Of a stretch of DNA of 35,412 nt, positions 25,848 to 35,287 are shown piece by piece. The position numbers were made by a program, and so were the translations under genes. The DNA is from Gammaproteobacteria bacterium (GTDB lineage: Bacteria; Pseudomonadota; Gammaproteobacteria; Steroidobacterales; Steroidobacteraceae). The stretch spans positions 1 to 35,412 of the forward strand of contig DAHVQK010000149.1 of the NCBI GenBank assembly GCA_027317845.1, read 5' to 3'. Below the pieces are notes generated by a model. That model was not told the origin of the DNA and made no database searches. It saw only the letters and a list, made by a program, of their open reading frames with translations. The stretch's first letter is position 1. Each line of letters opens with the position of its first letter.

Positions 25848-25881
25848 CGCCCTGGGCGCGCGGCGCTCGTACGAGCCCCCT

Positions 25882-26568
25882 CTACGGTTGCAGGCGCGTC
25901 GTTTTCCAGGGCCCCGGGTCGAAACCGTCCGGGCGGGCGGTGAGCGAGCGAGTCCACAGGGCGCGGTCGTGGACACGGGCGTCCCCCTCCACCCATAACT
26001 CCACGGTCTCGGCCCACAGGTGATAGCCCCCCCAGTGCGGCGGACGCGGTATCGGGACGTCGAGATCGCGCTCGGCGCCGGGATGTCCAGGCGTCGGCGC
26101 ACCGAACCGCCTGGCCGCCGCCGCGAGCGATGCCTGCATCGCCTCGCGCGAGGCGGTCGGCTCGCTTTGGGCGCTGGCCCAGGCGCCGAGGCGGCTTTGC
26201 CAGGATCGCGATGCGAAGTAGGCGTCGCTGTCGGCCACAGGCGCTTTCACCACGGGACCCTCTATACGCACCTGCCGGTGCAGGTGGTCCCAGTGCAGGA
26301 GCGCCGCGGCGCGAGGGTTCTGCGCCAGCTGCCGACCCTTGCTCGACTGGTAGTTGGTGAAGAACACCAGGTAGCCCGGGCGCGGCACGACCTCCTTGCA
26401 GAGCAGTACCCGCGCGGATGGCCGGCCGTGCGAATCGCTGGTCGCCAGCACCATGGAATTGGGATTGGGCTGCAGGGCGCGCCGCCAGGCCTCGGCCAGC
26501 CACTGCTCGAGAACGGTGAGCGGCTCTGCGGGCAGGGGATCGGAGAGGTTTTCGGGGATGTGCGTCAT
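25882..26568 (-). CDS. pdxH: Pyridoxamine 5'-phosphate oxidase
   Basis: 228-aa FMN-dependent oxidase forming pyridoxal 5'-phosphate. FMN/substrate motifs RVLLCK (53-58), FFTNYQSSKG (69-78) and LHWDHLHRQVRIEG, and the C-terminal WGGYHLWAETVELW followed by HDR and a final W-x-TRLQP are characteristic. ATG 26568 starts the conserved sequence; an upstream extension is not supported. Divergent from tyrA over 98 bp. Confidence 0.95.
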   Translation of the reverse strand: MTHIPENLSDPLPAEPLTVLEQWLAEAWRRALQPNPNSMVLATSDSHGRPSARVLLCKEVVPRPGYLVFFTNYQSSKGRQLAQNPRAAALLHWDHLHRQVRIEGPVVKAPVADSDAYFASRSWQSRLGAWASAQSEPTASREAMQASLAAAARRFGAPTPGHPGAERDLDVPIPRPPHWGGYHLWAETVELWVEGDARVHDRALWTRSLTARPDGFDPGPWKTTRLQP

Positions 26569-26666
26569 GGGCACATGGTACGGGAAGTGACGGCGCCGCG
26601 GGCGCCACCCGGGGGCGCCGGGGGCTTGCGGGGGCGGCGCGGTATTCGATACAAGGATGAGGACCA

Positions 26667-27815
26667 ATGCACTTTGGATCGGGAAGCGACTCCATGACCC
26701 TCGACGTCACGCTGGATGACCTGCGCCAACGGCTGAACGACCTCGATCGCCAGCTCATCCGGCTGGTGGCCGAGCGCACCCAGCTCGGCACTGAAGTCGC
26801 GCGCGTGAAGCGCACCACCGGACATCCGACTCGCGACTATGCGCGCGAGCGAGATGTGATCATGGGCGCCCGCAATACGGCGCAGGAGGCGGGCCTGTCG
26901 CCCGATCTCGCCGAAGAGTTGCTGCGCCTGCTCATCCGCTCGTCCCTCACCACCCAGGAGCAGGCGAGCGTCGCGGCGCGCGGAGCCGGCTCCGGTCGGC
27001 GCGCGCTGGTGATCGGCGGCGGCGGCAAGATGGGCCGCTGGTTCGTGCAGTTCCTCGCCTCACAGGGCTTCAGCGTCGAGGTTGCCGATCCCAAGGGGTC
27101 GCCTTCCGGGGTGCCCTGCGTGGCGGACTGGCGCGTGAGTGACCTCAAGCACGACTACATCGTGGTTGCCACCTCCCTCGGGGCGACGGACTCGATCCTG
27201 CGCGACCTCGCGCTGCGCCGACCCACGGGAGTGATCTTCGATGTCGGGTCGCTCAAATCTCCGCTGCGCGCGGGTCTCATGGCGCTCAAGTCGCACGGCT
27301 GCCGCGTGACCTCGATCCATCCGATGTTCGGGCCCGACACGGAGCTGCTCTCCGGCCGGCACGTCATATTCGTCGATCTCGGCAGCGCCGAGGCGCTCGA
27401 GGCGGCCCGGGAGCTGTTCACCCCGACCATGGCCGAGCAGGTGGTCATGACTCTCGAAGATCACGACCGTCTGATCGCCTATGTGCTCGGCTTGTCGCAC
27501 GCGCTCAATATCGCGTTCTTCACGGCGTTGGCCGAAAGTGGCGAGGCGGCTCCGAAGCTCGCCAAAATGTCGAGCACCACATTCGATGCCCAGCTCGATG
27601 TGGCGAGCGCGGTGGCGCAGGAGAGCCCGGATCTCTATTACGAGATCCAGAACCTCAACGACTATGGCGCCGAATCACTCGAGGCGCTGTCGAAGGCCGT
27701 GGAACGCGTGCGCACCGCGGTGCTTTCACGGAATCACGACGTATTCGTTGCGCTGATGCGCCAGGGGCGCGAGTATCTGCAGGATCGGCGGACCGTCGCG
27801 GAGCGGCGCGCCTGA
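26667..27815 (+). CDS. tyrA: Fused chorismate mutase / prephenate dehydrogenase (T-protein)
   Basis: 382 aa. Residues about 10-100 form an AroQ chorismate mutase ([23 protein letters not shown], then RERDVI); from about 112 follows an NAD-binding prephenate dehydrogenase with GGGGKMG (117-123) and the catalytic IHPMFGPD (217-224). It converts chorismate to 4-hydroxyphenylpyruvate for tyrosine, as in enteric TyrA. ATG 26667 has GAGGA 4-5 nt upstream; ATG 26694 also has a possible site (GGGAAG) and would still leave both domains complete. Domain order and length match the enteric fusion. Confidence 0.93.
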   Translation: MHFGSGSDSMTLDVTLDDLRQRLNDLDRQLIRLVAERTQLGTEVARVKRTTGHPTRDYARERDVIMGARNTAQEAGLSPDLAEELLRLLIRSSLTTQEQASVAARGAGSGRRALVIGGGGKMGRWFVQFLASQGFSVEVADPKGSPSGVPCVADWRVSDLKHDYIVVATSLGATDSILRDLALRRPTGVIFDVGSLKSPLRAGLMALKSHGCRVTSIHPMFGPDTELLSGRHVIFVDLGSAEALEAARELFTPTMAEQVVMTLEDHDRLIAYVLGLSHALNIAFFTALAESGEAAPKLAKMSSTTFDAQLDVASAVAQESPDLYYEIQNLNDYGAESLEALSKAVERVRTAVLSRNHDVFVALMRQGREYLQDRRTVAERRA

Positions 27816-27915
27816 GGCGCCGGTGGCAGGGCATGGCGGGCGGGGCGTTCCCCAGCCCGCGGCAAACGTGTAGGGTGTTGTGGAAATCGCCGCGGTGATT
27901 TCCGCCAATGAACCA

Positions 27916-28476
27916 ATGGGCACAGACATCATCGATTCGGACGGATTTCGCGCCAACGTCGGCATCGTGCTGATGCGCAGCGGCGGGGACGTGTTTCTCG
28001 GCCGCCGGACCGGCGGAAAGGGCTGGCAGTTTCCCCAGGGCGGCATCCGCGAAGGCGAGGGCCTGGAGCAGGCCGTCTACCGGGAACTGCACGAGGAGAC
28101 CGGCCTCACCGCGGATGATGTCGAAGTCATCGGCCAGACGGCCCGCTGGTTGCGCTACCGCCTGCCGTCGCGATACGTCCGGCGCAATCGCCAGCCCCTG
28201 TGCATCGGGCAGAAGCAGCGCTGGTTCCTGCTGCGCCTCAGGCACGAGCCGGTGCGGTTCGATTTCGGCAGCACGGATGAGCCGGAGTTCGATGAGTGGC
28301 GCTGGACGGATTTCTGGGAGCCGGTTCGCGAGGTGATCTACTTCAAGCGCAAGGTGTATCAGCGCGCGCTCACGGAGCTCGCGCCACTCGCGTTCCCGAG
28401 TGGTCAGCCGGCTCTGCCGGCGTGGTGGGACGAAGTGCTGCGCGGGCCGGCGCGGCCCGTCTCGCAGGCGGACTGA
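27916..28476 (+). CDS. rppH: RNA pyrophosphohydrolase RppH (Nudix)
   Basis: 186 aa from ATG 27916. Removes pyrophosphate from the 5' end of mRNAs, starting RNase E-dependent decay. DGFRANVGIVLM at the start, WQFPQGGI, a complete Nudix box (GGIREGEGLEQAVYRELHEE), RNWLRY-like ARWLRYRLP, CIGQKQRWFLL and FKRKVY match the E. coli enzyme. An in-frame GTG at 27880 would add 12 residues that the family lacks. The stop is followed at once by the next ATG (TGAATG). Confidence 0.94.
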   Translation: MGTDIIDSDGFRANVGIVLMRSGGDVFLGRRTGGKGWQFPQGGIREGEGLEQAVYRELHEETGLTADDVEVIGQTARWLRYRLPSRYVRRNRQPLCIGQKQRWFLLRLRHEPVRFDFGSTDEPEFDEWRWTDFWEPVREVIYFKRKVYQRALTELAPLAFPSGQPALPAWWDEVLRGPARPVSQAD

Positions 28477-29217
28477 ATGCCCTCGAGCTCAGTGGATCGG
28501 ATACCGGGAGAGCCGCCGGCCGGCACGAAGTGGGCCCGGCTGCCGCCAACGGCGGCGAGGACGATTCTCGGCATCGCGGTGCTCATCGTCCTTTACCTGG
28601 TTTTCGAGGCGGGCCGCTACGCGGCCGGCTACGACGTCATCTCAGCCATGCACGAGCGGACGCGGCTCACGGCCGACAACGGCCGCCTCAAGGCGGCCAA
28701 TCGCTCGTTGCAGGCCCGGGTCGTGGAGCTCCAGACCCTCGACGCGGGGCATCGACGCGAGGATGAGGTGGTGACCCGCACCCTCAGCGAGTTACAGGGG
28801 CAGATCGCCCGCCAAGCCGAGAAACTGGCCTTCTACCGGGGAGTGGTCGCCCAAGGGACGCCCCCGATCGGCCTGCGCGTCGGGGAGGTGCGACTGAGCC
28901 CGGGGAAGTTGCCGCTGCATTTCATTGTCAATATCTCGCTGCTGCGCGCCGATCGGCCCGATGGCACTGTAAGCGGCACCTTGAGCCTGTCGGTGCTCGG
29001 CCAGGGGCCGGACGGTGCCACGCTGCCCGACCCGGTGCTGACCGGGGCCCGCTCGGGTCTTGCCTACCATTTTCGCTACTACCAGGAGCTCACCGAGAGC
29101 CTGGTGCTGCCCCCGGGCTTCAAGCCCTCGCAGCTGACCGTCTCGGTCCGCTCGAGCCGCAAGGACATCGCGCCGCTCACTCAAACCTACCCCTGGAGCG
29201 CCATCTCCGGACCGTAG
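28477..29217 (+). CDS. DUF6776-like membrane-anchored coiled-coil protein
   Basis: 246 aa of unknown function, starting immediately after the rppH stop, so probably coupled to it. One membrane segment at about residues 28-46 (TILGIAVLIVLYLVFEAG), a coiled coil from about 58 to 120, then a soluble, strand-rich domain of about 125 residues, most likely periplasmic. Proteins of this layout occur upstream of erpA in pseudomonads, usually with a bactofilin gene between; no bactofilin is present here. Confidence 0.75.
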   Translation: MPSSSVDRIPGEPPAGTKWARLPPTAARTILGIAVLIVLYLVFEAGRYAAGYDVISAMHERTRLTADNGRLKAANRSLQARVVELQTLDAGHRREDEVVTRTLSELQGQIARQAEKLAFYRGVVAQGTPPIGLRVGEVRLSPGKLPLHFIVNISLLRADRPDGTVSGTLSLSVLGQGPDGATLPDPVLTGARSGLAYHFRYYQELTESLVLPPGFKPSQLTVSVRSSRKDIAPLTQTYPWSAISGP

Positions 29218-29267
29218 CCGGGACAGGGGGCCCGGGGGGCGCAGGAGAGCGCCGGGCGGAGTGGACT

Positions 29268-29296
29268 TTGACCTGCGCAGCCGCAGAACCTAGACT
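29268..29296 (+). promoter_or_regulatory. Sigma-70 promoter for erpA
   Basis: TTGACC (29268-29273), a 17-nt spacer and TAGACT (29291-29296). The expected start point, 6-7 nt after the -10 box, coincides with the erpA ATG at 29303, so the transcript would have little or no leader. Confidence 0.6.
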
Positions 29297-29302
29297 CGTC
29301 CC

Positions 29303-29659
29303 ATGAGCACGACCGAAGCGACACTGGACACCCCCACCCTGATGTTCACCGATGCCGCCGCGCGCAAGGTCGGCGATCTCATCCGGGGTGAAGGCAATCC
29401 CAATCTCATGCTGCGTGTGTTCGTGCAGGGTGGGGGCTGCTCGGGACTGCAATACGGCTTCGAGTTCGACGAGCAGGTCCAGGACGGCGACACCTGCGTC
29501 GAGAACCAGGGCGTGAAGCTCCTGGTCGACCCCATGAGCGTGCAGTATCTGATGGGGGCGGAAATTGATTACCGCGAAGGCCTGGACGGGGCGCAGTTCG
29601 TCATCCGCAACCCCAACGCCACGACCACCTGCGGTTGCGGGTCTTCCTTCTCGGCCTGA
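29303..29659 (+). CDS. erpA: A-type iron-sulphur carrier ErpA
   Basis: 118 aa. Delivers Fe-S clusters to apo-targets, including enzymes of isoprenoid synthesis. The three ligand cysteines are Cys46 (GGGCSG) and Cys110/Cys112 (TTCGCGSSF), with ErpA-type spacing. The sequence resembles ErpA ([18 protein letters not shown]) more than IscA or SufA. There is no Shine-Dalgarno before the ATG; see the promoter entry for the possible leaderless mRNA. Ppx follows after 15 nt. Confidence 0.95.
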   Translation: MSTTEATLDTPTLMFTDAAARKVGDLIRGEGNPNLMLRVFVQGGGCSGLQYGFEFDEQVQDGDTCVENQGVKLLVDPMSVQYLMGAEIDYREGLDGAQFVIRNPNATTTCGCGSSFSA

Positions 29660-29674
29660 AGTCCCTGACCGAGC

Positions 29675-31234
29675 GTGCGTCCGCGCCTGGTCGGCTCCCG
29701 CGACACCCGGCCAACCCGCCGCAAGAGCGCTTTCCTCCCGGAGGTCCTGGCGGCGGTCGATCTGGGTTCCAACAGCTTTCACATGGTGGTGGCGAGGTAC
29801 TCCCACGGCCAACTGGTCATCATCGATCGCCTGCGCGAGATGGTGCGCCTCGCCTCCGGGGTGGAGGAGAACGGCCGCATCGACGAGGCGGTGGCGGCCC
29901 GTGCGATCGCCTGTCTGCAACGATTCGGGCAACGGCTACGCGCCATGCGCGCCGGCAGCGTGCGTGCCGTCGGCACCAGTGCCCTGCGGGTTGCCCACCG
30001 CAAGCAGTCCTTCCTCGAGCGCGCGCGCGCCGCGCTCGGCCATCCCATTGAAATCATCTCCGGCCGGGAGGAGGCGCGGCTCATCTACGGCGGAGTCGCT
30101 CACCACCTGCCGAGCGAGCCCGGGCGCCGTCTGGTCATCGACATCGGCGGGGGCAGCACGGAGCTCATCATTGGAGAGGGCCTGACACCGCTCGAGCTCG
30201 AGAGCCTGCGTCTCGGGTGCGTGGTGCTGAGCGAACGGTTCTTCGAACAGGGCAAGATATCGGCCAAACGCATGGCGGCAGCCCGCGTGGCCGTGCGCTC
30301 GCAGCTCGCGCCCGTGCAGGCCGCCTTCCTGCGGCGCGGCTGGAAGCATTGCGCCGGCAGCTCAGGAACGGTCCGGGCGATCGGTGAGGCCATCCGTGAG
30401 CTCACCCCGCGGGCCACCCTCATCACACCCGCCGGACTCAAGCGCCTGCTCGAGGTCGTGGTGAGCGCGGGGCACGTGCGAAACCTGCGCTTTGGCGCGG
30501 TCACCGAGGACCGCCGGCCGGTGTTTCCCGGCGGACTCGCCATTCTCGCCGAACTCTTCGCGGTGCTCGGACTGAAGGAAATGCGCATCACCGAAGGAGC
30601 GCTGCGCGAGGGGCTGCTCTACGACATGGTAGGCAGGATCACGGACGAGGATGCGCGTGAGCGCACCGTGCGCAGCATGCAGCTGAGATATCACGTCGAT
30701 GGCGAGCAGGCCGCTCGTGTCGAGGCGAGCGCGCTCAGGTTCCTGAGAGACACCCGGTCGGCGTGGAAACTGCGGGGCGACCCGGCTCCGTATCTGGTGT
30801 TGAAATGGGCGGCGCGGCTGCACGAGATCGGCCTGGACGTGGCCCACAGCGGCTATCACCGCCATGGAGCCTATCTGCTCGAGAACGCGGACATGCCGGG
30901 CTTCTCGCGCGAGGAGCAGCGCCTGCTCGCCCGGCTGGTCGGCGGCCAGCGCCGCAAGCTCGTGCGGGAGACCCTGGCGGAGCTCGTCCCACCGTGGGAC
31001 CGTCAGGCGATCCACCTGGTCGTGTTGTTGCGCCTGGCGGTGTTGCTGCACCGCGGGCGGGGCCACAATCCGCTGCCGCGGATCCGGCTCACCGCGAAAG
31101 GCGGGTCCGTGAAGCTCGCCTTCCCGGCACGCTGGCTGAAGGATCATCCGCTGACACTTGCCGACCTGCAGCAGGAGGTCGCTTACCTGCGCACGGCGGG
31201 CGTGGCTCTCCTTGTCACCGGACCCGGGCGCTGA
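29675..31234 (+). CDS. ppx: Exopolyphosphatase (Ppx/GppA family)
   Basis: 519 aa. Hydrolyses terminal phosphate from polyphosphate (or pppGpp in GppA-like members). ASKHA fold: DLGSNSFHM at 29-37, catalytic Glu132 in SGREEARLIYGG, and DIGGGSTEL at 156-164; a C-terminal HD-like half with HEIGLDVAHSGYHRHGAYLL follows. Length and the C-terminal part favour Ppx. No ATG precedes the conserved region, so GTG 29675 is taken as start, leaving about 22 weakly conserved basic residues. Convergent with ppk, as in Pseudomonas, with 37 nt between the stops and no terminator seen. Confidence 0.92.
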   Translation: MRPRLVGSRDTRPTRRKSAFLPEVLAAVDLGSNSFHMVVARYSHGQLVIIDRLREMVRLASGVEENGRIDEAVAARAIACLQRFGQRLRAMRAGSVRAVGTSALRVAHRKQSFLERARAALGHPIEIISGREEARLIYGGVAHHLPSEPGRRLVIDIGGGSTELIIGEGLTPLELESLRLGCVVLSERFFEQGKISAKRMAAARVAVRSQLAPVQAAFLRRGWKHCAGSSGTVRAIGEAIRELTPRATLITPAGLKRLLEVVVSAGHVRNLRFGAVTEDRRPVFPGGLAILAELFAVLGLKEMRITEGALREGLLYDMVGRITDEDARERTVRSMQLRYHVDGEQAARVEASALRFLRDTRSAWKLRGDPAPYLVLKWAARLHEIGLDVAHSGYHRHGAYLLENADMPGFSREEQRLLARLVGGQRRKLVRETLAELVPPWDRQAIHLVVLLRLAVLLHRGRGHNPLPRIRLTAKGGSVKLAFPARWLKDHPLTLADLQQEVAYLRTAGVALLVTGPGR

Positions 31235-31271
31235 GCCGTCCCGGGCCCGTGCTCAGGGCGGAGCGGGGAGC

Positions 31272-33359
31272 TCAGGCGCCGATCGGGCTCACCGCGGCTC
31301 CCGCAGCGTGGCGCGCCAGCAGCTCCGCCTGCAGGGATACCTTCGGCGCAGCTCCCGGCGACAGCCGCTCGTAGCGACCGTCGGCGCGCAGCCGCCAGGT
31401 CTGGCAGTTGTCCTGCAGCGCGAGTTCGAGATTCTCGAGGATCCGCTGGCGGTGCGATTGCCGCTCGATGGGAAAGGCGACCTCGATGCGGTGAAAGAAA
31501 TTGCGTTCCATCCAGTCGGCGCTCGAGCCGAAGATCTCCGGCTCCCCGCCGTTCTCGAAGTAGAACGTGCGCGAGTGCTCGAGGAAGCGCCCGACGATGG
31601 AGCGCACCTCGATGTTTTCAGACACGCCGGGCACACCGGGCCGAAGGGCGCACACGCCGCGCACGACCAGGTCGATCTTCACTCCGGCGCGTGAAGCGCG
31701 GTAGAGCCTCTCGATCGCCTGCTGCTCGACCAGCGCGTTCATCTTGGCGATGATGCGGGCGGGCCTGCCGGCGCGGGCATGCTCGATCTCGCGGTCGATC
31801 CTGGCGAGCATCGCATCGTGCATGCCGAACGGGGATTGCAGCAGGCGGGTGAGTTTCGGCGTGCGGGTGAGGCTCGTGAGCTCGAGGAACAGCTCGTGCA
31901 CGTCGCCGCCGACTTCGTCACGGCAGGTGAACAGGCTGTAGTCGGTGTATTGACGTGCGGTGCGGGGGTGATAGTTGCCGGTGCCCAGGTGGCAGTAGCG
32001 GCGGATACCGCCGGGCTCGCGCCGCACGACCAGTATGAGCTTGGCGTGTGTCTTGTAGCCCACCACGCCGTACATGACGTGCGCGCCGGCTTCCTGCAGG
32101 CGGTTGGACAACTCGATGTTGGCTTCTTCGTCGAAGCGAGCGCGCAGCTCGATGATCACCGTGACGTCCTTGCCCGCATTGGCCGCGCTGACGAGCGCAT
32201 CGACGATGGGCGAGTCATTGCCCGTACGGTAGAGCGTCTGCTTGATGGCGAGCACGTTGGGGTCGGCGGCCGCCTGGCGCAGGAAATCCATGACCGGCGT
32301 GAAGCTCTGGTACGGATGGTGCAGCAGCAGGTCCTTCTGGCGCACGCAGTCGAAGATATCCGCGCCGCCGACCAGGCGCCGGGGCACACCCGGGGTGAAA
32401 GGCGGGTACTTCAGGTCCGACCGCTGCACCAGGTCGTAGGCCGCCGACAGGCGGTTGAGGTTGACCGGGCCGGGCACGGGGTAGGTGTCGATCTCCGCGA
32501 GCGCGAACTGCTGCTGCAGGAAATGCACGATGTCCTGCGGACAGTCGCTCGAGGTCTCCAGGCGCACGGAGGCGCCGTAGCGGCGGTGGGCGAGCTCGCC
32601 CTCGAGCGCGCGCCGCAGGTCATCTATCTCTTCCTCGTCGACGAACAGATCGCTGTTGCGGGTCAGGCGGAACTGCCAGCACCCGACTACCCGGATGCCG
32701 GCGAACAGCTTCTGCGCGAAGGCCTGCACGATGCCGGTGAGCAGCACCAGCGTGCGTCCCGTGCCCTCGGTCGGCACGGGCACGACGCGGGGGAGCGAGC
32801 GTGGCGCCTGCACGATCGCGAGCTCGCTGTCGCGGCCGAAGGCATCGCGCCCTTCCAGGCGGACGATGAAATTCAGGCTTTTGTTCTGGATGCGCGGAAA
32901 TGGCCGTGCCGGATCGAGTCCGAGCGGACTCAGCACCGGCTCAACCTCGTGCTCGAAGTAGCGCTCGAGCCACTCGCGCGCCTGCGGGGTCCAATCGGTA
33001 TGGGCGAGCAGCTGGATGTCGCGGGCCGCGAGGCGCGGCAGCAGCAACGCATTGAGGCACCGGTACTGCTCGGCCACCAGCTGCGCGGCCCGATCGTGGA
33101 TGGCCGAGAGCTGCTCCTCGAGCGACAGGCCGTCCGCGGCGAACGGGGCCGAGCCGAGCTCCTGGAGCTGCTTCAGACCCGCCACCCGGATCTCGAAGAA
33201 CTCATCGAGATTGCTGGAAGAGATGCACAGGAATCGCAGCCGCTCGAGCAGCGGCACCGATTCGTCGAATGCCTGGGCCAGGACCCGCTGGTTGAACTCC
33301 AGGAACGAGAGCTCCCGATTGATGTAAAGCTGAGGCGATTTCAGGTCGGGGGCGTCCAT
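31272..33359 (-). CDS. ppk: Polyphosphate kinase 1
   Basis: 695 aa, close to the E. coli enzyme. Reversibly polymerises the gamma-phosphate of ATP into polyphosphate at the membrane. YINRELSFLEFNQRVL near the N-terminus, LLLHHPYQSF, the autophosphorylated His438 in YKTHAKL, second His595 in LEHSRTFYF, and GTGNYHPRTARQYTDYSLFT are all present. ATG 33359 begins just before the conserved N-terminus; the frame upstream is open but without similarity. Divergent from tyrS across 171 bp; no clear Pho box was found there. Confidence 0.96.
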   Translation of the reverse strand: MDAPDLKSPQLYINRELSFLEFNQRVLAQAFDESVPLLERLRFLCISSSNLDEFFEIRVAGLKQLQELGSAPFAADGLSLEEQLSAIHDRAAQLVAEQYRCLNALLLPRLAARDIQLLAHTDWTPQAREWLERYFEHEVEPVLSPLGLDPARPFPRIQNKSLNFIVRLEGRDAFGRDSELAIVQAPRSLPRVVPVPTEGTGRTLVLLTGIVQAFAQKLFAGIRVVGCWQFRLTRNSDLFVDEEEIDDLRRALEGELAHRRYGASVRLETSSDCPQDIVHFLQQQFALAEIDTYPVPGPVNLNRLSAAYDLVQRSDLKYPPFTPGVPRRLVGGADIFDCVRQKDLLLHHPYQSFTPVMDFLRQAAADPNVLAIKQTLYRTGNDSPIVDALVSAANAGKDVTVIIELRARFDEEANIELSNRLQEAGAHVMYGVVGYKTHAKLILVVRREPGGIRRYCHLGTGNYHPRTARQYTDYSLFTCRDEVGGDVHELFLELTSLTRTPKLTRLLQSPFGMHDAMLARIDREIEHARAGRPARIIAKMNALVEQQAIERLYRASRAGVKIDLVVRGVCALRPGVPGVSENIEVRSIVGRFLEHSRTFYFENGGEPEIFGSSADWMERNFFHRIEVAFPIERQSHRQRILENLELALQDNCQTWRLRADGRYERLSPGAAPKVSLQAELLARHAAGAAVSPIGA

Positions 33360-33452
33360 CGGCGGCAAGTAAAGCAGAGTATGGTGACGAATGCATGTAC
33401 GGCCGTCGGGGCCGGGGAGCGGCATCCCCGCCGCAACGCGCCCGCAGCGCGA

Positions 33453-33482
33453 TTCCGGACGGGGCGCCGCTTCGCATACACT
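33453..33482 (+). promoter_or_regulatory. Candidate tyrS promoter
   Basis: TTCCGG (33453-33458), an 18-nt spacer and TACACT (33477-33482) lie about 48 nt ahead of the tyrS ATG. The -10 box is good and the -35 box poor. No T-box or other leader structure is apparent in the short leader. Confidence 0.4.
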
Positions 33483-33530
33483 GCGCGAGCGGCCTTCGCC
33501 GCGTGAACCGGAACCGCCTCTCCCCAAGCC

Positions 33531-34733
33531 ATGTCCATCATCGACTCATCGGCCGATCAGCTGCCCGAACTCGAGCGCGGCGCCCACGAAGTGCTGCTCA
33601 CCGCGGATCTCGCGCGCAAGCTCGCGCGTGGGGCGCCGCTGCGCATCAAGGCCGGGTTCGACCCGACGGCGCCGGACCTGCACCTCGGGCACACCGTGCT
33701 GCTCAACAAGATGCGCCAGTTCCAGCGGTTCGGCCACGAGGTCATCTTCCTGATCGGGGACTTCACCGGACTCATCGGCGATCCCACCGGGCGCAACCAG
33801 ACCCGCCCGGCACTCACTCCCGAGGAGGTGCAGGCGAACGCGCGCACCTACGAGGCCCAGGTGTTCAAGATCCTGGACCCCGAACGCACGCGGGTCGATT
33901 TCAACTCCCGATGGCTCTCGAGCATGGGAGCGGCCGACTTCGTGCGCCTGGCCGCGCACTACACCGTGGCGCGCATGCTCGAGCGGGACGACTTCTCCAA
34001 GCGCTACAAGAGCGGCCAGCCGATCGCCATCCACGAGTTTCTCTACCCGCTCGCGCAGGGCTACGACTCGGTGGCGCTCAAGGCCGATGTGGAGCTCGGC
34101 GGCACCGACCAGAAATTCAATCTCCTGGTCGGGCGCCAGCTCCAGGCGGCCTACGGCCAGGAACCGCAGGTCGTGCTGACCATGCCGTTGCTCGAAGGCA
34201 CCGATGGCGTCAACAAGATGTCGAAGTCGCTTGGCAATTACATCGGCATCGCCGAGCCCGCGGGCGACATGTTCGGCAAGATCATGTCGATTTCAGACGA
34301 GTTGATGTGGCGCTATTACGAGCTCCTGTCCTTCCGGCCGCTGAGGGAGATTGCCGCGCTCCGCCAGTCGATCGGCGAAGGCCGCAACCCGCGTGACGTC
34401 AAGTTCGAGCTCGCGCGTGAGCTCGTCGCCCGCTTCCACTCCGCCGCCGCCGCGGAGCAGGCGCAGGCCGAGTTCATCGCGCGCCATCGGGAAAAAGCGC
34501 TGCCCACCGACCTGGAGGTCAAAATCTCACAGGCCCCGGGGCTGGTGGCCAATCTGGTCAGCGCCGGGCTGGTCAAATCCGGCTCGGAGGCGCGGCGGAA
34601 GATTGCGGAGGGCGCGGTGCGCATCGCGGGCGAGAAGGTCGTCGATGTCGGGCTGCAGCTGGCCGAAGGCGAGCACATCCTGCAGGTGGGGCCGCACCGT
34701 TTTGCCCGAATCAGGATCGAGCGCGCGCCCTGA
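33531..34733 (+). CDS. tyrS: Tyrosyl-tRNA synthetase
   Basis: 400-aa class I synthetase. [19 protein letters not shown] carries the HIGH-type motif HLGH at 51-54; [18 protein letters not shown] follows; KMSKS is intact at 229-233; a C-terminal S4 RNA-binding domain spans about 335-395 ([14 protein letters not shown]-like). The sequence type resembles TyrZ of pseudomonads. It lies directly upstream of a ribosomal RNA operon leader, the same adjacency as in P. aeruginosa. Confidence 0.96.
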   Translation: MSIIDSSADQLPELERGAHEVLLTADLARKLARGAPLRIKAGFDPTAPDLHLGHTVLLNKMRQFQRFGHEVIFLIGDFTGLIGDPTGRNQTRPALTPEEVQANARTYEAQVFKILDPERTRVDFNSRWLSSMGAADFVRLAAHYTVARMLERDDFSKRYKSGQPIAIHEFLYPLAQGYDSVALKADVELGGTDQKFNLLVGRQLQAAYGQEPQVVLTMPLLEGTDGVNKMSKSLGNYIGIAEPAGDMFGKIMSISDELMWRYYELLSFRPLREIAALRQSIGEGRNPRDVKFELARELVARFHSAAAAEQAQAEFIARHREKALPTDLEVKISQAPGLVANLVSAGLVKSGSEARRKIAEGAVRIAGEKVVDVGLQLAEGEHILQVGPHRFARIRIERAP

Positions 34734-35050
34734 CGGCGCCGAACGAGGACCCCAGGGGTTCGCCCCCCCCCGAAATGGGTCGATTTCAGCCTGCGGGCGG
34801 GGGTGCCGACCCCTTGCGAAGACGACGTCCCAGCTCGACTCCGGAGTATCTCCACCGTCCCAGCCGGCTCGGCGTGCACGCCGTCCGCCAACGGCGCCGG
34901 GTTCCGGCCCGGACCCTGCCTCTGGGGCCGCCCGGCTCCCGCCGCCCGCATGCGCGCAACCCCCTGGCCGCATTAGGATAGACCCCGTGCGGATACCCCG
35001 GCGGGATGCTCGTGCGAAGCGCCGGAAGGGGCTGCAAAGGCCTTGCGCAC
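34734..35050 (+). other. Gene-free spacer between tyrS and the rrn promoters
   Basis: About 315 nt of GC-rich sequence with no credible ORF, no tRNA fold and no clear terminator for tyrS. A TAGGAT at about 34973-34978 resembles a -10 box but has no good -35 partner. It may hold upstream activator sites for the ribosomal promoters, which I cannot identify. Confidence 0.5.
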
Positions 35051-35067
35051 GAAAAGATTTCAATTCG

Positions 35068-35095
35068 TTGACAAGGCCTCAATCAAAGCTATACT
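35068..35095 (+). promoter_or_regulatory. rRNA operon promoter P1
   Basis: Perfect TTGACA (35068-35073), 16-nt spacer and TATACT (35090-35095), followed by a GC-rich discriminator (GCGCGCCCC) as expected for stringent control. A/T-rich sequence just upstream (GAAAAGATTTCAATT, 35051-35065) could be an UP element. Confidence 0.85.
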
Positions 35096-35169
35096 GCGCG
35101 CCCCTCGACGCCACGGGCGCAGCGCGCAAGCGGCAGCGAGGGACGCCGAGGAAACGGCGAAAAAGAAGG

Positions 35170-35197
35170 TTGACGGGCGCGAAACGATGGATATACT
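35170..35197 (+). promoter_or_regulatory. rRNA operon promoter P2
   Basis: TTGACG (35170-35175), 16-nt spacer and TATACT (35192-35197), again with a GC-rich discriminator (GCCCGCCCC). It lies 102 nt downstream of P1 with the same spacing, forming the tandem arrangement typical of ribosomal operons. Confidence 0.8.
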
Positions 35198-35220
35198 GCC
35201 CGCCCCTTCGAGAGCGAGGG

Positions 35221-35239
35221 CGCCACCTGAAGCGTGGCG
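35221..35239 (+). promoter_or_regulatory. boxB-like hairpin of the rrn leader
   Basis: CGCCAC (35221-35226) and GTGGCG (35234-35239) form a 6-bp stem with a 7-nt loop, about 36 nt ahead of boxA, in the position of the boxB hairpin of ribosomal antitermination sites. Confidence 0.55.
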
Positions 35240-35275
35240 GCCGCACTCGAAACCCCGGGCGCAATGCCGCACGGG

Positions 35276-35287
35276 AGCTCTTTAAAA
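35276..35287 (+). promoter_or_regulatory. boxA antitermination site of the rrn leader
   Basis: AGCTCTTTAAAA closely matches the boxA consensus TGCTCTTTAACA bound by NusB/NusE. The following TTTGTGTGGGGACTCG (from 35301) matches the conserved boxC-like segment of proteobacterial 16S leaders, which confirms the assignment. Confidence 0.85.

Noticed and set aside
31779-33506. 575-codon open frame antisense to ppk
   Set aside because: Shadow of the ppk reading frame with the same compositional signature; no motif or ribosome site.
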